Shown here one piece after another: positions 23,615 to 35,200 of a DNA stretch of 43,033 bases. The notes beneath the pieces were generated by a model that did not search any database, had not been told where the DNA came from, and worked only from the letters and a program-made list of their open reading frames with translations. The position numbers and the translations under genes were made by a program. This DNA comes from Oppiella nova (taxonomy: Eukaryota > Arthropoda > Arachnida > Sarcoptiformes > Oppiidae): the NCBI GenBank assembly GCA_905397405.1, contig CAJPVJ010000075.1, positions 1 to 43,033 on the forward strand, given 5' to 3'. Numbering within the stretch: the stretch's first letter is position 1; each line of letters begins with the position of its first letter.

Positions 23615-25350
23615 TTAGTGTTGTTTGAGTTCATTGCCGATGCGGTAACTCATGATTTTGTTCCACTCTATCTTGGATCGGGTCACCGGAAGTGGTCGTC
23701 GGAGTGCTTTGAATGTCGTCTCAGACATAGTCGTGTAGTTCTCGGAGATAGCCGTCTGGTACTCCTTCTCGGCCTCGGCTACTATTTGTCGCATTTCATC
23801 TGCCATTTGCTTTTCACTCTACATATCAATGCAATGGTAAGCGACTCACTGTAAGCACTGGTGTGTCATATGGACTCACATTAATAAAAATGCTTTCTTT
23901 GATGTCTTTGCAACTGACGAGTTGTACGTTCCCGTCCTCATAGTAATGCACCTGAACTTTGATCGTCCCCTTCAGCTCCGCTTTGCCCGAACCCGAGAAC
24001 GTCAGGCTCCATACCGAACGCCACCTCCCGTTCCTACAGTACATCCACAGACAAAGTTATAGTACCGGTATATTCAACTTATAATAACGTAAACTTTTAT
24101 TACATTATATAATACTGTATATGAGAATTGAAACTTTATAGTAGCCTTTTACACAAATCTATATACGGTAAATATCAAAATACAATGATTCACACATTAC
24201 CGTAATTGTATAGAAATGGTTAAATTGTATATTGATGTCAATTAATGAAAAAGGCTACTGTACTACAGTATACAATTACAATTCTCATATGAAATCCGAC
24301 ACATTTATTACATATGTACTGTACTGTACTGTACATACCCTAACTATACGGTAACTAACAACTTTTAGTGTTTTGATAATCAATGTTAGCTATAAGTACC
24401 ATAAGTTAAAACAATGCTACAAATGTAGTGTAAAGGGAGGGCCACTCTTTCCCACCATCTCTCATGAGTACAGCATTAATGAGACACTTATAGTATGTAA
24501 TGAAACAGTTGTATAGGAAAGGAAGGAAATGTATGCACAATGAGTTGAACGTGAGTTTCTATAGAATAAGTGTAAACATGTATTACCAGTAATTCTTAGG
24601 CTGGAACTGATGGTCTTCAATACAAGCGGCTAAACTGATTTGTCCGTTGCTTTCACTCAACCCAAACACAGCACTGATGCCATTGTGGTAGTGGTCGGCG
24701 CAGTATTTGCTCCAAACCTCCTCCAAGGCTGACCTCCAGGGCTCACTGGTTGGGTCGGGTGTCCACGACTGGTAATCGGAGGCCTCTTCCTTCAAGTGGT
24801 CGTATTTGAATGATTGTCGACTTCGGGGGTCGTAATAGCGATTGGATCCCAATTCGTTGTATTCCGTAATCAATGTCTGTTTCACGAGTGATTCATATGT
24901 GAAAAGTCATGTCTTCACAACCGATTGTCATTCAATTGAGTGATACCTGAGTTTGCGAGGAGTCGATGGACACGGGAGTCAACTGGTCTTTGCTGTACTG
25001 CGAGAATACACTGAAAGACATACAAATCATTAGTTCATGTCATGTCATGACAAGTGATGGCAGTGTCACACCCGGAGGCCTGTTCTTTGAGCAGTTGGTC
25101 GTTGTTGAGGAGTTGGCGCACATCTGCCACAACATAATCACTTCATTAGACATACAATCACTGAACAAAGCATTCAATCATACCATTGACCACTTCCCTG
25201 AACTCCCCGGGCGGCGCATGGAGTATGAAGTCAGTGACAATCCGGATCTAATGAGACATTCATTCAATTCATTAGAGTTACACTCAATTGGCAGCTAATG
25301 TTTGGCACCTTTTCCGTGTCAGACAGCGGTTCATCCAAATCACTGGCCAT
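23615..25350 (-). CDS. CAPZA: F-actin capping protein subunit alpha
   Basis: Seven exons on the minus strand: 25350-25309, 25247-25184, 25123-25072, 25010-24947, 24876-24587, 24033-23880, 23818-23615; 289 residues (human CAPZA1 286). Every junction is phase-consistent. CapZ alpha pairs with beta to cap actin barbed ends and also sits in dynactin. Diagnostic blocks: [14 protein letters not shown] start, [96 protein letters not shown] and the [13 protein letters not shown]-terminal actin-binding tail. The 553-bp intron 24034-24586 carries a MITE-like hairpin. The first exon encodes only 14 residues. Confidence 0.96.
24122..24287. mobile_element. Second TA-flanked MITE-like inverted-repeat element (in CAPZA intron)
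   Basis: The left end tgagaattgaaactttatag... and the right end ...caattctca are inverted. Homology continues imperfectly for about 35 bp (gtagcctttt versus aaaaggctac). TA lies directly outside both ends (24120-24121, 24288-24289). The ~166-bp interior has no ORF. It shares the TGAG terminus and TA flanks with the element at 14703 but is otherwise different. Confidence 0.65.
24316..24337. repeat. Short (gtact)n-type tandem repeat
   Basis: Four consecutive gtact/gtac units (gtactgtactgtactgtac) next to the MITE-like element in the CAPZA intron. Confidence 0.8.
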
Positions 25351-27247
25351 TGCGGACAATAAGTTGTCAAATGAACGGATCAGTTGTCAAATCAATTCAA
25401 TGATACGTCGAGTGATTGAGGGGACAGTCGTCTCAACACAACCTTTAATTGTAATGCAATTGTAATGCGATATTCAATACGTTTGCATTCAATCACTAAA
25501 GCATACAAACACTACACACAGACACGCCTCACACCTACCCTACAGACCTCTGTTGAGCACTATTTATACCATATTCTCACTTTCCATACATACAGTCAAT
25601 AAATGACCCGAATACATTTAGGGGCACTCAGTTTTGTGCCATTGCACACTAATATTATAGACCTGACACCTTATGAAATAAATTGTATCAATATTACAGT
25701 TATGAAAATATATCATACTAATACAGTATTACATTAATATACTATAATATAGTATAACATATTATGTAGTAAAAACTACTTTCTATGTCCTAATAATTGA
25801 ATAGTGGCAATGAGTGTGCAGTACAGTACAATGTATCGGTAGATTACAATTCAATTAAAGAATTCATATGTAAAACAAACATTTAGATGACTATCGTAAT
25901 ACCAATTCATTACAATGATTCACATTAAATGAATTATCGTTTTTAAAATGAATTTAAATAAGATATACTGTTACAACATGCATATATTAACATACAGTAC
26001 TACTTTGTATGATAATGTAACTACCGTTACGGTCTCCTTTAACTGGTACCGGTTACTGGTTAGCTGGTTACTGGTACCGTTAACTCCGAGTCTACTGTAT
26101 TAATATAAAATTTTAGAATTTATTATAGAAAACCATTTTAATAATTTCATTGATTCAAATCACTTAAAATTGGATACTATTTAAAAGATATTAAAGTAAT
26201 TTAAATAAGAATATATTTCTAATTATATAAACTACAGTGTAATTAATTGTACAGTATTAATAACCTGTTAAAAGTTACATTAAAATGCACTAACTTGTAA
26301 GTGTTACAGTAGACTACCATGCACAAAGTATTTTTTGGAAACTCACTTTTAGGTGAGACAATTAGGACAATATTCTTAAGTTAACATCTTAAGAATCTAT
26401 ACGAATTCTGTGATCCACTTTACATATGATACCATCACTGACAATGGTACTGTTTGTAATTTGAGAATCACTTCCTATTCTATCATATCACATCGGTAAC
26501 AGCAACAGTATTGTACAGTAGGATAATTATTCAACATTTAGATTTCAAATCATTATGATATGATGTGATAGAGTCTATGATAATGATTAGACTAACAGAA
26601 AGATTATGTAACATAATGTTCATGGTACTATTGAAACACTAAAGTCTTAATATAATGTTCATATGTTCATTTAATGTAATTCATATTAAATATATGACCA
26701 TCGTCAAAATTTTTTCTTGGATCGTTTTTAATTGTTGATAGATGAACTGAATCTAACATAAGTATGAATTGAATTGAACCAGGTTCATAATTGATACTGT
26801 ATGATAGGGGGCAACATGTGATGTAACAGTTGATATGTGTGACTCGCATATGAATGCTTGCAAATAGCAATGAAACCGATTTGTATGTTGTGTTCATTTG
26901 TTGCTAATTGTAATGATTTTGTCATTCAATTCATCATTGATTTGCATTTCAATCAATAATCACTTGAATTGAATGCATAAACAAAATACATTCAATTGAA
27001 TCACTGTTTGTAGTAATGATTGAACTCTTGTGAAGCCTTACTCTTACTGAAAGGTGACATTTATTTACCGTTAGAGTTAACCACTGGATCACTGGATCTG
27101 CTGATTGGATAATAATTGGAGACTAAGTGTAGAGATCGTGTCCACCATTTGGTCAGCGACTGAATCGCTTGAAGTGATGGTTGGCTCGAGAGAAAGGGAG
27201 CGAACCGTTCACAGGTTTGCATGGATTGAGTGCTGGAAGTGGTAGTG
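25351..27247. other. Long AT-rich divergent intergenic region CAPZA / RBM5
   Basis: 1.9 kb, the longest gene-free gap outside the window end. I see no coding potential. It contains a repeated ggttactggt motif cluster (26041-26084), a small perfect hairpin (attcttaag/cttaagaat, 26372-26396), an imperfect inverted repeat around 26477-26572, and many tacagtac-like words. Short minus-strand ORFs near 27061-27441 overlap the RBM5 leader and first exon and look like shadows. Confidence 0.6.
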
Positions 27248-30200
27248 ATGATGGTATTGATGTATTGTGTATGTGATGATAGGGACAGACATGATCGGGA
27301 CAGGGATGAGAGGCACGGGTCAAACGGGTGGAGGAGTGGTACGTCTGGTCTGCGTCGACGGGTATGAATGCCATGAATGCCATGAATCCATGAAATGATT
27401 TGCAAACGAGTAATAAGTGAGAGATAAGACCTAATATACACTAAGAGTACTCTTCATCTGAGATATACTCTGAGACCTAAACCCCTAAACGTATGAATTG
27501 AGTGTTGAGTGACAGTCAGTGCTAGTGATCGATGAGGACCTGAAGCGAGACAAAGAGTCGGCGATCTATGAAGAAGACCACTATCTGTGGACTCTTTCTA
27601 AACCATTTGTCCCATTGTTTTAGTCTCCGGACTGTTATTATAGAACTGACAATAACTCAGACGACAATAGCTATGATAGTAGTAGAAGACATCGAACTCA
27701 GGAGTACGACAGATATGACTCCGACCGTCGCAGTCATCGCGACCGAAGGGCTCGCAGTCGAAGCAAAGACAGCAGAGATCGAGACCGCGATCGTGAGTCC
27801 ACTTCCGGTGCAGACAATCAGTCCAATCGCTACTACAATGAAGACCACAATAGCTCTCATTATGATTATGCGAACGACTCGACTGATAGGGACAGAGACC
27901 GAGACTATGATAGAAGTCAATCACAAAGAGATAAACGCGAAGACATGCCTAACAATACGATTATGATTAGAGGTTTAGCGCCACATATCACCGAAAAGGA
28001 TGTAATTGTTTTGAAACTGAAATAACTCTTGACTCTTGAGTGTTGATTACAATTTGCTCGCATTTGCAGATTGTGTCCAAACTATCGGAACATAATTTGA
28101 TGGCAAAAGATATACGACTCATGAGGAAGAAAGAGACGGGTATTTACACTATAATTACTTCGGTTTATAGTTTGCTTAGTGAAACACAATACTGTAATTC
28201 AAATGAGTTATAGTTATAAATATTGCAATTGATTTAAATGCGGGGTTGAAGTGAGAGAGCAGTCGATGTAATTGTGTTGCGATTATGTATTAATAGGAGT
28301 TTCGCGTGGATTTGCTTTCGTCGAGTTCACTAATATTGAAGATGCGATTCAATGGAAAGAATTGACTCAGGTTTCCATCTTTGCTAGCTTTGCATGTTTA
28401 CCACGTCTTGAGATCTTAAGACTTGATGAACATTGCACTCATGTGGCCATACATCCAATATTAACATTCAATTATTTCTACTATTTTAAAATAAATATTT
28501 GCAAAACTCCCGTATTATGAGTTGTGGGCTCTATATAATGCTTTCGATTTTAGGGATATGTGTACTTCGATGAGGAGTGCGAGGCATCCGTTCATTACTC
28601 CATTCCTAAAGACTCTTTTGGTGGCGATAAGAATATTATGAAAAACGATTGGATGTGTTATAAGGTTTGTCCTCTATATTCATGTTGCAGTTTATTGAAA
28701 GTGCTGTTTCAATGAATGACTTTTAGTGTGGAGTCAATAACTTTAAACGTCGAGAGGAATGCTTTAAGGTATGAATAATAAGAAACCATTTGATTAACAA
28801 TTGTCTGAAATAATGATTGAATTGTTTGCAAAGTGTGGGACACCTAAAGAAGAGTCACTCGCAAATGATACGGGAGATGATGTCAGTTTGAGTCCAACTA
28901 ATGGTTTGAATTTATTTGTATTATAGTTATCATACGATTATATACGAGTAACTCTTTACTAATCATCAATTACTTGATCCATAGCTCTCTTATTGCGTAA
29001 TTTGTCTGCCAATACAACCGAAGAAAGAATTTTAACGATTTTGGGATCAATTACTGCTCTACCGATTAAGTCCATTCGTATAATAAAGGATCCGTTGTAT
29101 AACATATCTCGAGGCATGTGTTTAGTAGAACTCAACTCAACCCTCGAGGCCTCACAACTCTTTACATTACTTTCGTCAATGAGTATGGGGTTTGTCATCG
29201 ACGACAGTGTGGTTCAAGTGAATTATGGTAAACGGAACGCCACTTTAGGCCAAATCAACACCAACTCCAACGCCGCCATCGTTGCCCTGGCGGCCGCTCA
29301 ATGGAAGAACTTGGATGAGACCCACTCCAAGAAAACTCCCGTTCCATCCAATTCTGGTCGTAGTTCTATGTCTTCAAACAAATTGGGAACCGTTTGCGTG
29401 AAAGGAGTTGAATACCAGAAGTACGAGACACCAAATATCTCCTCTTTTCAATTGGATGAGTCTTCCGGTTATTATTACGACTCCACCACTGGTTTCTATT
29501 ATGACTCCAACACTCAGTACTTCTATAATACGGTATTTATTTATTCACATATTTATCACTCTTTTCATTCATCTCTATATCACTTACAGTATTAGACTTT
29601 AAATGAGAAGATAAATAAACCATTTATTTAAAGTGTAGTAATTTTGTTCAGTATTTACGTAAACTCTAAAAATAGAAATTTTATTAATATTTAATTATGG
29701 GTTTCTCACAAAACACTTCTGACAGTAGTTCTCATTAAATGAAACTATTTTATATGGTGTGAAGACATAAGTTTTCTGTGATTATTATGATTCATAATTA
29801 CATAATTATTAATTACATTCATAATTTATGACATAACTTATATACATATTAATATATCTGTATATATAATAAGTTATTTATATATTTGTACTAAACTATC
29901 AAAATTGAAATGACATTAACAGCAAATCCAACAATACGTGTATTGGGATGACTCTAATCAGACATATTTAACGGTTGAGTCTAAGAGTGAAACCATTGAA
30001 AAAGAGAAGAAAGAGAAGCCTAAAGATGTGAAGTCAGATAAAGTGAAAATCGCTAAAAAGATCGCCAAAGATATGGAAAAGTGGGCCAAAACTCTGAACC
30101 AGAAGAAAGAGACGGCTCGCACTTGGGTTCCAACCGAAGCACTCAATACTGTAGAGACAGTCCAGAGCTCGTCCGCCGACGCAGGCTTTACAGTACTCGA

Positions 30201-31228
30201 GCAACAGGTCTCGAACCCCGAGCCCGAGACCTCTGTTTTCGACTCATTCCAAAAACAAGTGATGCCTCAAGAAGTGAAGTTAAATGCAGACAATAAAAAC
30301 CACTTCTATTTAAGTGCTTATGAGATAATGAGAGCTGAGGAGAAGCGGCTCATTGATTGGGAAAAGTTGGCGTGTCTTCTGTGCAAACGTCAATTCTCGA
30401 CCCCCGAGCTCCTCAACAAACACATACAGCTCTCGGACTTACATAAAGTGAGTAATTCACGAGAAATGCCTTACAGTACAGTATTTGATACTTTATTAAA
30501 CATGAAATGTGTTGAATTGATTTGCAGTCAAATTTGAATGCTTTGAAACATCAGAAACTAAGTGATGAACAAATTGAAGAATTAGAGAGAACTGAAAGCG
30601 AGGTTAGGATTATATGATTGAGAATTTAAACTGAAAACTAATTGATTAATTGTATGAAAGGCCGGGTATAGGGATAGGGCTAAAGAGCGACGGAAAAAGT
30701 ACGGAATCCCAGAGACGCCCGAAACAAATAAATTGAAGACTAAATATTTAAGTGAATTAGAAGAGCGCACCTCTTGTGATACTACTGTTCCCTTGCATAA
30801 GACACCCATTTCCGATAACAATATCGGCAACAAAATGTTGAAAGCCATGGGTTGGGTTAGTGTTATTCAGTTTGTATTCACTTAACACATGTTTAAACCA
30901 AATCTCTTATGTGTAGACTGAAGGCACAGGACTGGGAAAAACAAATCAAGGTTTGAACTCATTGTTGAATAATTATCTTAAATAATTGATTGTGAAAAAT
31001 GGTATAAATTTTAGGAACAAAAGATATTATAGAAGTGGAGCGAAGGACAGAATTGGTTGGACTGGGAATGCGAGCCAACGTGTCGACCGCAACCGGTATT
31101 ATTGAATTGAATTGTGTTTTATTTACAAACTAATGCGACATGAATGTGACAACTGTTTCATAGGCCAGTCATACAAAGATGCCGTCCGGAGAACAATGCA
31201 AATGAAGTTTAAAGAAATGCACGAATGA
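27248..31228 (+). CDS. RBM5/RBM10-type splicing regulator (RRM, RanBP2 zinc finger, RRM, OCRE, C2H2, G-patch)
   Basis: Fifteen exons: 27248-27361, 27516-27586, 27644-28001, 28070-28139, 28297-28370, 28554-28664, 28727-28768, 28834-28903, 28985-29532, 29923-30447, 30528-30602, 30661-30855, 30917-30950, 31015-31095, 31164-31228; about 810 residues (human RBM5 815). Domain order: Arg/Asp/Ser-rich N-terminus; RRM1 (~165-240, IMIRGLAPHITEKD, RNP1 SRGFAFVEF); RanBP2 zinc finger (~261-285, DWMCYKCGVNNF, CFKCGTPK); RRM2 (~305-385); OCRE (~465-505, SSGYYYDSTTGFYYDSNTQY); C2H2 finger (~634-661, CLLCKRQF...H...H); G-patch (~741-785, IGNKMLKAMGW, GTGLGK); conserved end SYKDAVRRTMQMKF. Known role: U2-stage spliceosomal proteins that control alternative splicing. 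Exons 1 and 2 and the start Met (27248, 27251 or 27260) are inferred from phase and Arg/Asp-rich composition and are the weakest part. Confidence 0.93.
29533..29922 (+). other. Longest intron of the RBM5-like gene, inside the OCRE domain
   Basis: 390 bp of AT-rich sequence with low-complexity TATA/TAAT runs near 29830-29885. It splits the OCRE domain between FYNT and QIQQYVYW. Nothing else is recognised. Confidence 0.8.
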
Positions 31229-32249
31229 ATGAAATCTAATATTTATATTACTGGAAACCAATTTTTGTTAACTTTTTTGCTGTAAATATTTTCATTATTC
31301 AAATAAAATTTCTCACATTTATAAAGTAATTCAATTTGTCTTAAAATAAACTATTATTGGATCCTAGTGTGTACCATATGATAGTGTATATTTGGCAATC
31401 ATATTACTGGGACATACGTTTAGCACATTTTCAGATCTAATCGATTTGATCTGAATTTTATAAAATCTTAACTTTGGTGTTATATTATAATTATTTATAG
31501 AGTGCGACTAATCTCAGATTAATAGCCATTTAATTAGCAAGGACCATAACGAATGCAATTAATTGCAAAATGCAGCCAAAATATAAATAATGAATTTACT
31601 AAAATATTTGGAAACCTATTAAGAATTTCAGTTTTATTTGATATGCAGTAATGGATTAATATAATAAAGAGGAGTAATTTGAAATATAAATAGTTTTTTA
31701 GTGATGTTGTTATGTAAGTCTTGATTTAGATGAGTTGAGTTGAAGATTGTGGCACCGGATCTATAAATATATTCGCTGCACATGTACTCTGAAGTGAAAA
31801 GATTTCGACAAACACTTTGGATGGCATGAAAGCCTATAATTTTGTCGTTTAGTTATTCATCGATGAAATTCTTAGTTTTTGTTCATAACATCCATCGATT
31901 CGTTTTGACAGCACTTCTTCTCCACACTTATATTTATAATCACTTATTATTTTTGTTTGCAAATTGTTTTAATTGTTATTAAACTGCGATTAAAGTGTTT
32001 AATCAGTGAAAGTAATTATCTTTATATTAATTATCATCATTTCAATGCGCTGTAAGTCTAAATATTTATTGCGTTTAAAATTTTGAAATATATATTAATT
32101 TTCAGTTTAGATTGACTGATTTTAATATACTATTAATAAATTGGATATTATAACATAAACTATTTTACATAATATTACTTAATGAAAGTAATTGAAATGA
32201 ATGAATAATGACTTGAAAGTAAGAGTTAGTGACAACAATAAGAGCAGAT
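31229..32249. other. Intergenic region RBM5 / PKC-like kinase
   Basis: About 1 kb between two same-strand genes, the only tandem pair here. It holds the RBM5 poly(A) signal and the presumed promoter/5' UTR of the kinase. No zinc-finger (C1) or other exon is recognisable. Confidence 0.6.
31302..31307 (+). terminator. Poly(A) signal AATAAA for the RBM5-like gene
   Basis: Canonical hexamer about 75 nt after the stop codon. Confidence 0.65.
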
Positions 32250-35200
32250 ATGCTAAACGACAGAATTTCGAGAATTACATCAATGCGATCATCAGACATG
32301 GGATACAGAAGTGATTTTTCTACGAAAACAAACTTAAGAAAAATAGGTCGGATGTATACCAGTCCTTCTCTCGATCGACTCAATTCGTTTGATCGACACA
32401 TAAGTCGAGGGCTCTCTCGACAGAAGAGTGTATATGACTTAAACCCTTATGAAACTACAAATTCACTCAATTCCTCATACAGTTTAAGAACTTCAAGTTT
32501 TAGAACAATGAGAGATCCCGAACCAATTAGTAGGGTTTCAATACCCCGACCCAGACATGTCATCAATGGGACGGATAGGTATTCAAGTTCTTCCACAGCA
32601 ACACATTCTTTGAGGTCATCGAGAATTACAGACCCTTTGGCTGTATTGGACAGAAGAGACCTATTTTTTAGTCAATTGAATGCAATTTCTTCGCCGACAC
32701 CTATTCGAAGACCTAAACCCCTGCTGACCAACAGTTCAAATATGATGTCATATAAGCATCACTGGCCAACCATAACATCTCACGACACATGGAGGGCACG
32801 ATTACGGGAACGACCCCTTCTCTCAAATCTGTCGACAGTCAGGCGCTCAAAGTCTCCGCTATTGAGTTCAGGTATGAATTCGAGGGCGTCTTCGACCACC
32901 TCTTCTACAAAATTAGACGAAACCCTAAATTCAGAGGCAGGAGACGGGTCGTATGGTATATATAGAAACCGTTACATAATTAAGTTCAGAGAAAGAGAGC
33001 ATAATTTAGGACAAACTGCTTCGCAAAGAAGATCATCGATTACATGGGATTTGCCAAAGAGTTTCACTACTGATGTCAAAGCCTCAGACGAGCCGCCAAT
33101 CAGTGAAGACTCGGAACAAAATCAAGATTTCGAGACCAGAGACGCAGAATCTGTTGCTCCCATTACTGAGAGTAAGCAAAACGAGTCGGTCTCTCAAGTA
33201 TTTAACAAATCGGATAATTTGGATGAAATTCATAAAGAATTAAAAAATGAGGAAATCATTGAAGAGTTGAGAGTAAAGGAGAATATCATAGATAAGAGCG
33301 TTTCAAATGAGTTGCAAACGAGCTATAAAGGCAGTCAACTTGTAACTGATATCCTAACCATTCATACGGCTGTAGTGATGCCGGAGCCAAGTGGAGCACC
33401 CATTGGTTTCATACAACAAAAAGCTGTTTCCCTCAAATCTAAAGCACCCAAAGAACAAACCAATAAAACTACAGAAAAAACTCCTAAAAAGAAGAAAGTC
33501 AAGAAAAAAGATGTTTTAAAAGGTAAATCAATTGCTTATTCATGTTTCACGAGAATTATTAATTGCTATCAATATTACTTGTTTTGTCAACCAATTAATA
33601 TTCAGATAAAGATAAAACAACAGTTGAGCCAAAAGTTCAGATCAAATCCCAGGAAAATGTTGTAAAAACAGAGATTCTTGTAGAAAGTGATAAAATTTTG
33701 CCAAAAGTTCGCAAAGATTTGAATGAAAATATTGTGAATGAAGTGATTTTAGACAAGAAAAAAGTTTTAGATTTGACGCCAAAGCGAATTAAGTTTAGAA
33801 AATATACTTTCGATGACTTCAATCTTCTGAAAGTTCTGGGGAGAGGCAGCTTTGGAAAGGTATCCTAAAATTAATCATTTATAATGTGCTAAGAATAATA
33901 CAATAATATTTCTTAAAACTATAAGGTATTATTAGCTGAACTGAAGCAGCATTCGGTGTATTTTGCGATCAAATGTCTGAAAAAGCATTCAGTCATTGAA
34001 GACGACGACATCGAGAGTATTATGATTGAGAGGAAAGTGTTGGCCTATGGAAGCAATCATCCATTTATTTGTAAATTGTTTTGTACTTTTCAAACAGAGG
34101 TATAGATTTTGTGAAATGAATGGTAGAATATTATGTAATTGAAAACATTTGATATGCCAATGGTTTACAGAATTATTTATGTTTCGCAATGGAGTGGTGC
34201 TGTGGAGGAGATCTCATGTTTCACGTGCAGAAGAGCGGCAAATTCGATGAAAATAAAGCCAGGTCTGTCTGTCTGTCTGTTCAATATGCATAATTTGCTG
34301 CCTCACTAATACCTGTATACCTTATTCAATAATATTACAATAGAGTGTTATGTAACATAGTCCATGTTGCTTAAATTAATAACATTAAATGAATTAATGG
34401 ATGAGTTCTAGTTAAAATTATTATCAGTATACTGTATATATAACTACATACTTATATAAAAGCATAGTATCTTATTCAAAAAGTGATTTTCATTATAGAA
34501 TATTATTTAATTTTTAAATTTATTTAAAACTTTAATGAATTGACTTAAAAATTAATATTTTTGTTACAAGAACATTTAAAAATTATGGGTTTTTAAATGA
34601 ATATTTTAAAACTATCTACCTGGTTCAACTAGGGTAGTAATCATTCAATTATTTTTATCATAGTATACACTGGATTTTACTGTAAAGTATAATAAGTTAT
34701 ACACTTTCAAATACTAACTTACGTGTAGGACAAATATGCTTTTAGTACTTATAATTCTTTCAATTTTGATTAATATATTAATTTGTTTTAGCACTGTAAA
34801 AGTTAATTCAGAAATTATATTAGCCAGGTCATAGTGATCGTTTAAAAAGTTTATGTAAATGCTTATTTGCTAAATATTTGTTTAGATTTTTTCTTTTGAC
34901 ATATTTGTGTAAATCGTGTTTCAATCCAAACATTTTCTGTTTATTATTTTCGGTATATTGAGTGATATATGCAACGGATATTGAGTGCAAAGCTCTCATC
35001 GAGTTCTACAATAATATTCAATTTATAAGTTTTTCCGTCGCGTCTCACTTTATAGTCTGATGTGTGAACTATTAATAATTTTTCAATTATATTAATAAAA
35101 GCCTAAGAATACTATTTACCAGGGGTGTGTTGGATTGAAACTTGATTTAATTGTTGAGCAAGTTAATTCAAATATTTAAAGTATAAGGTATAATATCATT

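Noticed and set aside
27061-27441. Minus-strand ORFs of 126 and 76 residues before RBM5
   Set aside because: They overlap the RBM5 first exon on the opposite strand, with low-complexity His/Ser content and no homology.
27568-27966. ORF starting MKKTTICG, which looked like the RBM5 start
   Set aside because: Its frame is Ile/Thr-rich noise. The real frame of the same DNA is Arg/Asp/Ser-rich and runs into RRM1. A splice from 27586 to 27644 joins it to upstream exons.
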